Numbered from the stretch's first letter, positions 13,378 to 22,156 are shown. The stretch: DNA of 25,586 nt from JBARKJ01 sp049801375 (GCA_049801375.1 JBARKJ010000060.1:1-25586), one strand, 5' to 3'. The notes: generated from the letters alone by a model not told the origin. Translations and numbers: made by a program.

Positions 13378-15948
13378 ATGCTTGAACAAGACCTGCATCT
13401 GAGCGAGCTGATAGACGCTTTTTTCGCTATCCTGCAGCTCGTAAAGAACACATTTATAATCAAGGTCGGCTTCTTTCCCGTCCTTAAAGACCTGTTCACT
13501 ATCATCCCCACCTGGGCTTATCTGTTTATCGGGCTGTTCACCCTCTGGATTTTCTATATTGCCCTGAAATTCATCATCGTCAAGGCCTACGGTTTTGCGA
13601 CAAACGCTTTTCTCGGGTCCTCCCTCGGCACTACCCTGGAGAGGCGGAAGATGTATGCGATGGCCAGGAAACTCGGCCGGCAGAAGCAGCACGGGCGGGC
13701 GGCGGATTTATACATGACCCTTCACGAAGACGGCAAGGCCGCGAAGGTGCTGGAGAAAGGCGGGCTTCTCGCGAAGGCGGGGCAGATGTACGAGAAGATG
13801 GGCAAGGCGGATAAGGCCATCGCACTATACGAGAAGGCCGGAGAGCATTCCTGGCATGCCGACGCCCTGCTGAAGCAGGGGCAATATGCCGAGGCCGCCG
13901 AGATACTGCGCAAGGCCGGTAAACCGATGCTGGCGGCGGAGGCCTACGAGAAGGCGGAGATGCATACGGAGGCGGCGCGGCTTTTTGAGGAAAGCGGCCA
14001 TACGTTATCCGCCGCCATGCACTTCGAGAAGGCGGGAGATATAGAAAAGGCCGCCGTCTATTACGACCGCGCGTTCGTCGAGACGACATCCTCCAAGGAA
14101 ATGAACATAGCGAACATCGAGAAGTACAACGAGTACTCGATAAAGGCCGGCAAATTTTACCGCGAGACAGGCGAGAATATGAAGGCACTCGAATGTTACG
14201 CCCGCGTAAAGGCGTACCCGGAGGCCGCCGAATGCGCGCTTCTGGCGGGCGACAAGATGAAGGCCGCCGAGCTTTTCGAGTCCGGGAAATTATACGAGAA
14301 GGCGGCGGAGATATTCGGGGAGCTTGGGAACACGCGCCGCGCCTCCGAACTTATGTCCGACAAATATTTCGCGGACGGCAATTACGTGAAGGCCGCGGAC
14401 ATGCTGGCTGAGTCGAACGACTTCATAAAGGCGGCGGAGCTGTATAACGGCGCGGGAGAGTACGGCAAGGCCGGTGAATGCTACATGCGGAGCCGCGAGT
14501 ATTACGACGCGGCGGCGATGTTCGAGAAGGCGGGAGACGACGCACAGGCCGCCGTCGCATACGAGAAGAACGGGGATTTCAGAATCTCCGCTGAAATATA
14601 TATGAAACTCGGGGACGTGGAAAAGGCCGCCTCGCTGGTAGAGTCAGCGGGAGAGTATTTCGCCGCGGCGGAGATGTTCAGAAAAGCGGGCTTTGCCGCC
14701 AAGGAGTTCTCCTCGCTCCAGAAGGTGCGCCAGGGAGACCCAGGCTACCTGAATGCCTGCGGCAGGATGGCGGACATATTGCGGGAGCAGGGAAAGCTGG
14801 ACGTCGCGGCGCAGAAATATGTGATAGCCATCGGCGATTCCGAGCCGGACGAGGAAAACATCGGCTATTTCTACGGCCTGGGCACCATATACGAATCCGA
14901 CGGGAAGCTTCCGCAGGCCCTCCAGATGTACAAGAAGACGCAACTGGTGGATATCGCATACAAGGACGTGGAAGAGCGGATAAATAAGTGCGAAGCCACA
15001 CTTTCCGGACCCGGCCCCCAGGCAGCTACCACGCCGCCTTCCGCGAGCCAGGCAGGTATCGCATCTCCCGGAAATCCTGCGAGTCAGTCGAGTGCCGCAT
15101 CGCCGGGGAGTTCAGCTGGCCGGTCCAGTTCAAGCGCCGCGGGCACGTCCGATGCGTCCAAGAGATACACGATACTTCAGGAGATAGGCCGGGGCGGAAT
15201 GGGCGTGGTTTACAAGGCGATGGACAATAACTTAAACCGCGTCATCGCCATAAAACTCCTGCCGAAAAGTATAAGCGACAACCCTAAAGCGGTAATGCGG
15301 TTTTCGCAGGAGGCGCGCTCCGCGGCACAGTTGAATAACAGCAACATCGTAACTCTCTACGACTTCCAGCAGGCGGGCGGCAGGAGCTTCATCACGATGG
15401 AGTACGTCGAGGGCGTCACGTTGAGGAAACTCCAGTCAATGGTGGACCGCCTGGCCGTGGCCAAGGCGCTGAAGGTTATCTACCAATGCTGCCAGGGGCT
15501 CGATTTCGCCCACAGAAAAGGTATTATCCACCGGGACGTCAAGCCCAGCAATATAATGATAAGCAAGCAGAACGTGGTCAAGATAATGGACTTCGGGCTG
15601 GCCAAAATTTCAGGAGAAGAGACCTTGACGGACGTCGGGTCCATCAGCGGCACGATAATGTATATGTCGCCCGAACAGGTACAGGGCGCTAAGCTCGGCC
15701 CCACGACGGACATATACTCGTTGGGCCTTGTCCTGTATGAACTGGTCGCCGGGAAGCACCCGTTCAAGGATGGCGACGTCGCGTACCATCACGTCCACAC
15801 GGCGCCGGTGCCGGCGGCGGAACTCAGGCCGGAAATACCCGCCCGGCTGAACGATATAATCATGAAATGCCTTGAGAAGGACCCGTCCAAAAGGTTCGAA
15901 AGCGCGTACGCTCTCGCGATGGCGCTCCGTGAAATACCGCTGAAATAA
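13378..15948 (+). CDS. Membrane-anchored 13-residue-repeat protein with C-terminal Ser/Thr kinase
   Basis: The 856 residues comprise a short N-terminal segment, one membrane helix (about 44-68), helical repeats (105-439) of exactly 13 residues each, a more TPR-like part (about 455-540), a Ser/Ala/Pro linker (543-595) and a Hanks-type kinase (597-850). The kinase looks active: GRGGMG (604-609), K626 in IAIK, HRD (718-720), N725, DFG (738-740), SPE (764-766) and DIYSLG. Basic residues after the helix suggest that repeats and kinase face the cytoplasm. Bacterial kinases normally sit N-terminal of TPRs and have external sensors, so this order is unusual. The Shine-Dalgarno is weak (AAGAG). Its position after cdaA-ybbR-glmM suggests a cell-envelope role, but the target is unknown. 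Confidence 0.9.
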   Translation: MLEQDLHLSELIDAFFAILQLVKNTFIIKVGFFPVLKDLFTIIPTWAYLFIGLFTLWIFYIALKFIIVKAYGFATNAFLGSSLGTTLERRKMYAMARKLGRQKQHGRAADLYMTLHEDGKAAKVLEKGGLLAKAGQMYEKMGKADKAIALYEKAGEHSWHADALLKQGQYAEAAEILRKAGKPMLAAEAYEKAEMHTEAARLFEESGHTLSAAMHFEKAGDIEKAAVYYDRAFVETTSSKEMNIANIEKYNEYSIKAGKFYRETGENMKALECYARVKAYPEAAECALLAGDKMKAAELFESGKLYEKAAEIFGELGNTRRASELMSDKYFADGNYVKAADMLAESNDFIKAAELYNGAGEYGKAGECYMRSREYYDAAAMFEKAGDDAQAAVAYEKNGDFRISAEIYMKLGDVEKAASLVESAGEYFAAAEMFRKAGFAAKEFSSLQKVRQGDPGYLNACGRMADILREQGKLDVAAQKYVIAIGDSEPDEENIGYFYGLGTIYESDGKLPQALQMYKKTQLVDIAYKDVEERINKCEATLSGPGPQAATTPPSASQAGIASPGNPASQSSAASPGSSAGRSSSSAAGTSDASKRYTILQEIGRGGMGVVYKAMDNNLNRVIAIKLLPKSISDNPKAVMRFSQEARSAAQLNNSNIVTLYDFQQAGGRSFITMEYVEGVTLRKLQSMVDRLAVAKALKVIYQCCQGLDFAHRKGIIHRDVKPSNIMISKQNVVKIMDFGLAKISGEETLTDVGSISGTIMYMSPEQVQGAKLGPTTDIYSLGLVLYELVAGKHPFKDGDVAYHHVHTAPVPAAELRPEIPARLNDIIMKCLEKDPSKRFESAYALAMALREIPLK
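13690..14694 (+). repeat. Coding repeat of period 39 bases (13 residues), 23 units in three blocks
   Basis: Within the kinase protein, residues 105-234 hold 10 gap-free 13-residue units, 254-318 hold 5, and 336-439 hold 8. The rough consensus is x-x-K-A-A-E-x-Y-E-K-A-G-D; examples are ADKAIALYEKAGE, YYDAAAMFEKAGD and YEKAAEIFGELGN. Ala at position 5 (usually Ala-Ala at 4-5) and an aromatic or Leu at 8 are the most constant. Nucleotide identity between units is lower than protein pattern identity, so the array is old. Base ranges are 13690-14079, 14137-14331 and 14383-14694. Confidence 0.85.
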
Positions 15949-15987
15949 CGGCGGCCCGAGTTCTTTGCTCTGGTTCGTGGGAATCTG

Positions 15988-18540
15988 ATGAGACGTCCTT
16001 TGCTTATCCCTGCCGTCTCCCTGGCCTGCGGCATTGCCGCGGCTAAAGGGTTTCAGTTTCTGCCGGTGACGGTTTCCGCACTCTCCGCAGTCTCATTTTT
16101 CATCTTTTTCATCCTTTCCAAAACGGTCATCCAAGAAACACGGACGCGGTCTGTCTTCATCGCGGTTCTATGCTTTCTGGGCGGTTTCGCCGCGTTCTAC
16201 CTGTACGGGCCGGGCGCTCCTTCCGCCTCCGCCGAACTTGCCGGGAAGGGGCCGGTCGCGCTTACCGCCAAGGTAACGCGCCCGCCGGAGGAGAGCGCGG
16301 GCAATACGCGTCTAATTCTCGAACCTGTCGGCCCCGTGTCTTTCCCGGGAAGAAGGGGTCTTATTCTCCTGTCGGTCAAGGGAGCCGGCCTGGGCATCCG
16401 TTATGGGGACGTCATCAGCGGGACTGCTTCTCTTGAGAAGCCGAAGGGCTTTCGCAACTTCGGCGAATTCGACCGGGCCCGGTATGCGCGAGACGAAGGC
16501 GAGGACGCCGAAGGTTTTGTGAAGCCGGACGATATTTCGATAATCAGCCGGGGCCGCGGGATATTCTCTAAGCTTTACGACTTCAGGCTCCGGCTCTCAA
16601 GGCTGGCTCTGTCGAGCCTTCCGCTGGAACAGGCGGCGGTTTTCAACGCGATGGTGCTGGGCGACCAGAACGCGGTGACGGACGATATGCGGGACGCCTT
16701 TTCCGCGTCCGGGACCTCCCACCTGTTATCGGTATCCGGCTCGCATATCGCGCTGCTCGCATCGCTCGTGTTCGGGCTGGTCCTCGCCCTTTCATACGTC
16801 TTCCCGTACCGCCTGGCTCTCCGTCTTAGTCTGCTCATGGACCGTAACAAGGCCGCGGCCCTGGCCGCGATTCCCGCTGTCGCCGCGTATTCGTTCCTGG
16901 CCGGGCTACACGTGACGACGGTGCGCTCCATCCTGATGATTGCGGTCTTCCTTATCGCCGTCCTAATCGACCGCGAGAGGGACAGCCTGAACGTCCTTGC
17001 CGCGGCGGCAATATTAGTCCTGGTCCCGGACCCGTCGGCGCTTTTCAACATCTCGTTCCAGTTCTCTTATGGTTCGGTCCTTTTTCTGGCCCTCGCGGTC
17101 ATTAAGCTAAAAAATTACATCCGGGAGAAAGGCGGCAAACTTTCGGGACTAAAGAACTGGCTTTTCCTTACAGTCGCAACCTCGCTGGCCGTGACCGCCG
17201 GGACCGCGCCGCTGGCCGCTAAAGATTTCAACTCCTTCTCATGGGTATCAATCCCGGCGAACCTGGCATTAATCCCGTTCTCCGGGTTTATCCTCGTACC
17301 GACGGGGCTTCTATCGGCCCTTTTGTACGCTTTTCACCCCGCCGTCCTGCCCTTTAAGACCTTCATCTCGTTTTCATTCGGTGCGTTTTATAAGATAGTG
17401 GCGTTTTTTGCCGCCGCGCCGCACGCGAACCTGCGGCCGCCCGCGCCCGCGCTTCCGCTCATATTGTTGATTTATGCCGCGTTCTTTTTATTTTTTATCC
17501 GCAGAAAAACGCCAGCCGGACCGGACGCCGGCATAACGCCGGGCGCATCAGGCGGCTACAAAATTACCGGACGCAGAAAGGAAGTCGCTATCGCGGCCAG
17601 CGCCGCCGCATTCATGGCCTTTGGCATTATGCCCGTCCACGAAAAAAAGATGGAGGTCGCATTCCTCGACGTGGGGCACGGCGACGCATGCCTTCTAAGC
17701 CTGCCGGACGGGAAACACATTCTGGTGGACGGCGGCGGCAAGGAGTTCGACAGTGCGGGCCTGGACCCCGGCCGTGCCGCGGTCGCACCGTTCTTATGGA
17801 ACCACGGGATAAGGAAGCTGGACGCCGTCCTCCTTACCCATCCGCACCCGGACCACATGAACGGCCTGGTATATATCTTCAAGAATTTCGACGTGGGCGA
17901 GCTATGGGAATCCGGACTCGCGTCCCGCTCCGAAGGGTACAAGGAGCTTCAGAGACTGGCCTTGGAGAAGGGAGTGCGCCGGATAATCTTCAGGGGCCGT
18001 GGAAGCTTTAACATAGACGACGTACAGTTCCAGGTGCTGAACAACGCCGCGTGTCCGATATCGGACGAAGGCAAGCCGGTCTATTGGCTGGAGAACGACC
18101 GCTCGGTGGCGCTCCGGGTGAAATACAAAGAGGTTTCATTTTTCCTGGGCGCCGATTTACAGTTGGAGGCAGAGGAAGCACTCCTTAACGCTTCGCCGCC
18201 GCTGCCTCTCAGATCGACCATTATGAAGGTCCCGCACCACGGCGGGAGGACGGCGATGTCGCCCGAGTTCGCCCTTGCGGTGAAGGCCGATTATGCGGTA
18301 ATATCGGAGGGTAACATAAAGGCGTATCCTGCACCGTCTCCGGAAGCGCTGGCTGACCTTGAGGCGGCGGGTTCCAAAATTATCATCACCAACAGGGACG
18401 GGGCGGCAATTTTCCTGACCGACGGGAAGACCGTCGAGTCGGCGTCATATGAAGACCTTACGCTTAAACCAGCGGGCGGCGGCAGAGAAGTGAAAAACCT
18501 GCTGCGGCTTAAAAGACGGCTATCTTATAATTTCCTCTAA
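15988..18540 (+). CDS. comEC: ComEC/Rec2-family DNA internalisation protein
   Basis: ComEC forms the inner-membrane channel that takes up single-stranded DNA in natural transformation. The 850 residues contain the N-terminal membrane and OB-like region (about 1-190), the Competence domain with many helices (about 205-480; note VLGDQ and LLSVSGSHIALL) and a C-terminal metallo-beta-lactamase-like domain (from about 555: FLDVGHGDA, HPHPDH at 618-623, HHGG at 750-753). The metal-binding motifs are intact, so the nuclease-like domain may be active. The start ATG 15988 has GGGAA upstream and lies 39 bases after the kinase gene, probably as the last gene of the operon. Its end overlaps the convergent phosphatase gene by 21 bases. 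Other competence genes are not in view. Confidence 0.95.
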   Translation: MRRPLLIPAVSLACGIAAAKGFQFLPVTVSALSAVSFFIFFILSKTVIQETRTRSVFIAVLCFLGGFAAFYLYGPGAPSASAELAGKGPVALTAKVTRPPEESAGNTRLILEPVGPVSFPGRRGLILLSVKGAGLGIRYGDVISGTASLEKPKGFRNFGEFDRARYARDEGEDAEGFVKPDDISIISRGRGIFSKLYDFRLRLSRLALSSLPLEQAAVFNAMVLGDQNAVTDDMRDAFSASGTSHLLSVSGSHIALLASLVFGLVLALSYVFPYRLALRLSLLMDRNKAAALAAIPAVAAYSFLAGLHVTTVRSILMIAVFLIAVLIDRERDSLNVLAAAAILVLVPDPSALFNISFQFSYGSVLFLALAVIKLKNYIREKGGKLSGLKNWLFLTVATSLAVTAGTAPLAAKDFNSFSWVSIPANLALIPFSGFILVPTGLLSALLYAFHPAVLPFKTFISFSFGAFYKIVAFFAAAPHANLRPPAPALPLILLIYAAFFLFFIRRKTPAGPDAGITPGASGGYKITGRRKEVAIAASAAAFMAFGIMPVHEKKMEVAFLDVGHGDACLLSLPDGKHILVDGGGKEFDSAGLDPGRAAVAPFLWNHGIRKLDAVLLTHPHPDHMNGLVYIFKNFDVGELWESGLASRSEGYKELQRLALEKGVRRIIFRGRGSFNIDDVQFQVLNNAACPISDEGKPVYWLENDRSVALRVKYKEVSFFLGADLQLEAEEALLNASPPLPLRSTIMKVPHHGGRTAMSPEFALAVKADYAVISEGNIKAYPAPSPEALADLEAAGSKIIITNRDGAAIFLTDGKTVESASYEDLTLKPAGGGREVKNLLRLKRRLSYNFL

Positions 18541-19158
18541 GTCCTCTACCCTGTCGGCAAAGAAATCCGGGCCCGCTTCGATGAGGGTTTCTTTTTTGCC
18601 GTAGCCGTAACCCACCAGACAGCATTTGACACCGGCGGCGCGCGCGGCTAACAGGTCGTTTATAGAGTCTCCCACCATGACCGCCTCACCCGGCTCTACG
18701 TCCATTTCCTGTAGGGCCAGCAGCAGTATAGCCGGGGCCGGCTTTACCGGTATGCCGGGCTTCCAGCCCTTAACGCTCGAAAACAGGCCGGAGAGCCCAA
18801 GGCCCTGCAATATCAGTTCCGTGTGCGTGAGCGGCTTGTTGGTCGCAACGGCAAGCTTCAGACCGGACATCGCTCCCAGAGACTGCGGTATCCCCGCATA
18901 AGGGACGGTGGTGTCCAAGACGTGGTCCCTGTAGATCAGCCAGAACCTCTCCACCCCCTCGTCCACTCTATTCCCCTGCCCTGGAGGAAGTGAGGCGATG
19001 ACGAGCTTGTAGACCCCGCCCCCGATGAAACCGTATATATCTTCTTCTCTCCGGGGGGCGAAACCCATATCGTCAAGCATCCTGTTCACGGAGCTTGCGA
19101 TGTCGCGCCGGGAATCTATCAGCGTCCCGTCCAGATCGAAAAGTACCCCCTTCGGCAT
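18520..19158 (-). CDS. gph: HAD-family phosphatase, phosphoglycolate phosphatase-like
   Basis: The 212 residues show all four HAD motifs: FDLDGT (D8 and D10), VATNKP (motif II Thr), the conserved Lys in PVKPAP (motif III) and VGDSIND (motif IV), with a helical cap between motifs I and II. Phosphoglycolate phosphatase, which recycles 2-phosphoglycolate formed in DNA repair, is the closest fit; pyrophosphatase PpaX or another sugar phosphatase is possible. An ATG at 19206 would add 16 residues but lies in the U-tract of the upstream terminator and has no Shine-Dalgarno, so ATG 19158 (MPKGVLFDLDGTL) is chosen. It ends inside the 3' end of comEC. No clear promoter was seen. Confidence 0.88.
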   Translation of the reverse strand: MPKGVLFDLDGTLIDSRRDIASSVNRMLDDMGFAPRREEDIYGFIGGGVYKLVIASLPPGQGNRVDEGVERFWLIYRDHVLDTTVPYAGIPQSLGAMSGLKLAVATNKPLTHTELILQGLGLSGLFSSVKGWKPGIPVKPAPAILLLALQEMDVEPGEAVMVGDSINDLLAARAAGVKCCLVGYGYGKKETLIEAGPDFFADRVEDLEEIIR

Positions 19159-19206
19159 ATCCCGTCCCCGTCTTTCAATATCAGATAAAAACCGGCGCAA
19201 ACTCAT

Positions 19207-19234
19207 AAAAAAAAACCCGGCCCGAAGGCCGGGG
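19207..19234 (-). terminator. Rho-independent terminator of the subtilase gene, UUCG tetraloop
   Basis: Read on the minus strand, CCCGGCC-TTCG-GGCCGGG (19233-19216) is followed by nine T (19215-19207). The C(UUCG)G tetraloop is exceptionally stable. It starts 12 bases after the subtilase stop. Confidence 0.95.
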
Positions 19235-19245
19235 CCTTGATTCTG

Positions 19246-21993
19246 CTACGGACCGACTGTAAGCGTGACTGAGGCGGGCGTGAGGCTGGGAGTCGCAGTA
19301 TATAAAACATTCGGTGCGACCGATTTTAAATCCCCCGGCGTGGGTTCGCCCAGATATGCATTGAGGAAATATTTTGCACCCTGGACGTTACTGATAGTGA
19401 AATTTCCGTTGGTGTCGGTAGTCGCACGCATGATTGTGGGGCCTGAAGCTGTAACGGTGTACCCCACGGCGGCGGCGCCACTCTGTAACACTGCCTTTCC
19501 TATTATCTTACTGTGGCTGAAATAAGCAGGCGAAGCCTGCGCTGTATCCGGCTGAGACACCTGTGCATCCAGAGGCCCGGTGATAACCAGCGCGTATGGC
19601 TGTGGCCCCATCGGGATGTTCGCGGCATGGACCTGAACGATAAAATCTCCGCCAAAGCTGGAAAACTCTATACTATGGACATTGTTTTTGGGGTCGTACA
19701 CCACGTCAGCAGGCGCATTCGGATCGACGTACGGCGGATGATCCTGGTCGATTACCAGAAAATTATTCTCCAATGAAGTATGCACGTTGTGGTCCGGATC
19801 TATTACCGTCAGCTCCAGTTGGTTCACCAACTCGGTCGCGGCCGCCGGCGTCCCCGGGTAATCCGTCCAGACCAGGGTCACCCGGACAGTCCCAAAGGTA
19901 TTTTTTAAACTAAAGCAGTAATCCGCTCCGGCAAAAGGCCCGGTCTTAAAGCCTGGAGTTACATCCTTAAAAACGAGAATGCTATCCGGAGGGTTTGGAT
20001 TAGCCGGACTTGGCAGTGCGGCGCCGTCCGTCTGGCCCGGATATAACGCTCTCATAATGTCCAGCCTGCCCCAACCCTGGTGGAAGTCCGGGCGCATCAT
20101 GGGCAGGAGCGAGGGCTGGAGATCGGGTACCGTCCTCGGGGTGCCGATATCTACGGCTCCATTGATAAGAGTGGCCTTGACAAGCGCCGCCGAAGGGTTT
20201 ATCCCGTAGAAATCATGATAGTATTGTTCCACAAGCCCCGCCGCGCCGCTTACCAGGGGGGCCGCATAACTGGTGCCCCCGTCAACATCGCTGGGGTCTT
20301 GGAAATCACCCACGTAATCAGGCAAGTGAGTCAACGTTGAAGATATCATTGTGCCCGGGGCGACCAGGTCCGGCTTTACCCTGCCGTCGGCAGTCGGCCC
20401 CCTGCTGCTGAAAGCCGCGACGTTCTCTATTCCCCCGGAATAAGGGTAACCAACAATGGGAGATATATTGCCGGGTGTACTGCTGGGGGAATTTTGGAAA
20501 CGCATCCAAGCATTATCTGAAAAGGTAGCCCCATAATTAATTCCCGATGGCCTCGAACTCTCAGTCGCCCCCACGGTCAGGCAATTTTTCGCGGTCGACG
20601 GCGGGGAAATCGAGCCCAGGTCCACAATTCCATCGGGCCTGCCTTCACTGACGGTGGTCGAATATATCCCGTAGCCGGGGTAGTTCGCCACATGATCGCT
20701 GCCCAAATTCCCGGCGGCAAATACCGGGAGAAAAGCCTGATTTGACCATACGAAAGTATCCACAGCCTGGGCTGTGAGAGTATATTGGCCTAACACTGGA
20801 GCAGTGCTTCCTGGAATATCGTTGAAATAAGCTTCTCCCCAGCTGTCGTTATGTATCCTTACCCCCTTGCTATACGCGTCCTTGAATACGGTGCTCATCG
20901 GCGGCGTAAGCATGTACTCTGAATAACACTCGCCGCTCTGCACGAACAAAGATGCCTGAGGCGCGACACCGCCATAGCTGGACCAGTTTCCAAATGAAAG
21001 AGACGAAGGCGGAACGTAGCCGGTCATTATACCCGCTACGAAAGTACCGTGTCCGTACTCGTCGGACCAGTTGTTGTCGCCACGGTAACCAATACCGCCT
21101 GCCACTTTATAATGCCCGTTCTTCAGCGTTTCAAAAGCGGGCTGATTCATCCCGATACCTGACATACCGTTATCAAGGCCGCTGTCCAGAATGCCCAGTA
21201 TCTGGCCATTGCCGTCGAGAGGCCTTCCTTGAATGGACTGCGCGGCAGCCGCGCCGACGATGGGTTTGGTCATGTTATTGCAGAAGGTAACGCCCTTATA
21301 TTCCTCTACCCACTCCACCCGCGGGATTTTCGCCACCTCCGGCACGCTGGACGCCGGCAAAACCACCTCGAGGAGTTTTTGGTTCAGCCCGTTTCCATTC
21401 TGGAGAATTTTTACTTTATAATGTACCGTCCTACCCTTGATTATTTCCTGCTGCTCGATAGCGCCCATTTTCTTAAGCCTGTTTATCACCGGAGTGATTG
21501 GTTCCCTGTCGAAAAGTTTCACGTGCAGGGTTACCGGCGGCGCTACGTTAAGAACCGACATGGTACTCATGACCCTGGCTATCCTGGCGTCCAGGGATGC
21601 CGGCGTTTTGTATTCCGGACGGTACTCTCCCACGTATTGAACGTGCGGCTTGAAGAGGACCGCGGAGTGCAATTCCGGACTCATTTTAACTATATAGGCG
21701 TTTTCAGGGATGTAAGAATAGAACTGTACCCCCATCGCTTTCAAGTTATTCAGCCAGTCTTCCTGTACCGGGCCGTCGAACTGGAGTATGTAAAAATTAT
21801 TATGGCCAGCCGGGCTCACTGATTCGGCCGACTCCGGCAGCATTGCTGCGACCCTGGTGTCAATGGTGGCCTTGAGCAATTTCAGCTTGAATTTTTCGTC
21901 GGCTTGGAAGGGGTTTTCAGAAGCGCCCGCGGCGGGGACGTAACTTAAAATAGCCAGCACCGAAAATAAAACTGCAAAAAAAGCCTTTTGCAT
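19246..21993 (-). CDS. Secreted subtilisin-like serine protease (S8, KP-43-like)
   Basis: The 915 residues begin with a signal peptide (about 1-25, ending AAGAS) and a long prodomain-like region (26-235). The catalytic domain (about 245-650) has D270 (ILDSGLD), H315 (GHGT), oxyanion N429 (AAGN) and S575 (GGTSYAAP), with a large insertion between His and Ser as in KP-43 proteases. A jelly-roll domain (about 672-806) has the VTLVWTDYPGTP motif of that family. A carboxypeptidase-regulatory-like Ig fold (about 828-883) and a short tail finish the protein; no sortase or PEP-CTERM signal is seen. The start has a perfect AAAGGAGG. The gene has its own promoter and terminator, and its base composition looks less G+C-rich than its neighbours, which hints at acquisition. 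Confidence 0.93.
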   Translation of the reverse strand: MQKAFFAVLFSVLAILSYVPAAGASENPFQADEKFKLKLLKATIDTRVAAMLPESAESVSPAGHNNFYILQFDGPVQEDWLNNLKAMGVQFYSYIPENAYIVKMSPELHSAVLFKPHVQYVGEYRPEYKTPASLDARIARVMSTMSVLNVAPPVTLHVKLFDREPITPVINRLKKMGAIEQQEIIKGRTVHYKVKILQNGNGLNQKLLEVVLPASSVPEVAKIPRVEWVEEYKGVTFCNNMTKPIVGAAAAQSIQGRPLDGNGQILGILDSGLDNGMSGIGMNQPAFETLKNGHYKVAGGIGYRGDNNWSDEYGHGTFVAGIMTGYVPPSSLSFGNWSSYGGVAPQASLFVQSGECYSEYMLTPPMSTVFKDAYSKGVRIHNDSWGEAYFNDIPGSTAPVLGQYTLTAQAVDTFVWSNQAFLPVFAAGNLGSDHVANYPGYGIYSTTVSEGRPDGIVDLGSISPPSTAKNCLTVGATESSRPSGINYGATFSDNAWMRFQNSPSSTPGNISPIVGYPYSGGIENVAAFSSRGPTADGRVKPDLVAPGTMISSTLTHLPDYVGDFQDPSDVDGGTSYAAPLVSGAAGLVEQYYHDFYGINPSAALVKATLINGAVDIGTPRTVPDLQPSLLPMMRPDFHQGWGRLDIMRALYPGQTDGAALPSPANPNPPDSILVFKDVTPGFKTGPFAGADYCFSLKNTFGTVRVTLVWTDYPGTPAAATELVNQLELTVIDPDHNVHTSLENNFLVIDQDHPPYVDPNAPADVVYDPKNNVHSIEFSSFGGDFIVQVHAANIPMGPQPYALVITGPLDAQVSQPDTAQASPAYFSHSKIIGKAVLQSGAAAVGYTVTASGPTIMRATTDTNGNFTISNVQGAKYFLNAYLGEPTPGDLKSVAPNVLYTATPSLTPASVTLTVGP

Positions 21994-22045
21994 CTTTCCT
22001 CCTTTAGAACTCGGGCATTCTTAAAACTACTATTAAATGAAAATT

Positions 22046-22067
22046 GAAGATATCTTAATTTATCTTC
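22046..22067. repeat. Inverted repeat GAAGATA-N8-TATCTTC near the subtilase promoter
   Basis: A perfect 7-base inverted repeat (22046-22052 and 22061-22067) overlaps the predicted -10 of the subtilase promoter. It could be an operator or a small hairpin in the leader. Confidence 0.6.
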
Positions 22068-22080
22068 ATACTAATTGCAA
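22052..22080 (-). promoter_or_regulatory. Predicted promoter of the subtilase gene
   Basis: On the minus strand TTGCAA (22080-22075), a 17-base spacer and TAAGAT (22057-22052) give 4-5/6 matches to the sigma-70 boxes about 58 bases before the ATG. The -35 lies in a perfect palindrome. Confidence 0.45.
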
Positions 22081-22085
22081 TTAGT
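22070..22085. promoter_or_regulatory. 16-base perfect palindrome, candidate operator
   Basis: ACTAATTGCAATTAGT is a perfect 16-base palindrome centred on the predicted -35 box of the subtilase promoter. This is the size and place expected for a dimeric repressor site, but no regulator gene is adjacent. Confidence 0.55.
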
Positions 22086-22156
22086 TTCTAGGATGTTAAA
22101 AAACCTTAACGATTGTTTGAACAAATAGTTTTATAGGCGAAATATTACTCGGTTTT

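Noticed and set aside
13690..14694. CRISPR-like regular repeat in the kinase gene
   Set aside because: The 39-base period is protein-level only; the bases vary between units, there are no spacers and the frame is open throughout.
19159..19206. Longer N terminus for the HAD phosphatase from ATG 19206
   Set aside because: That ATG sits at the end of the U-tract of the subtilase terminator with no Shine-Dalgarno, and the family starts at the later ATG.
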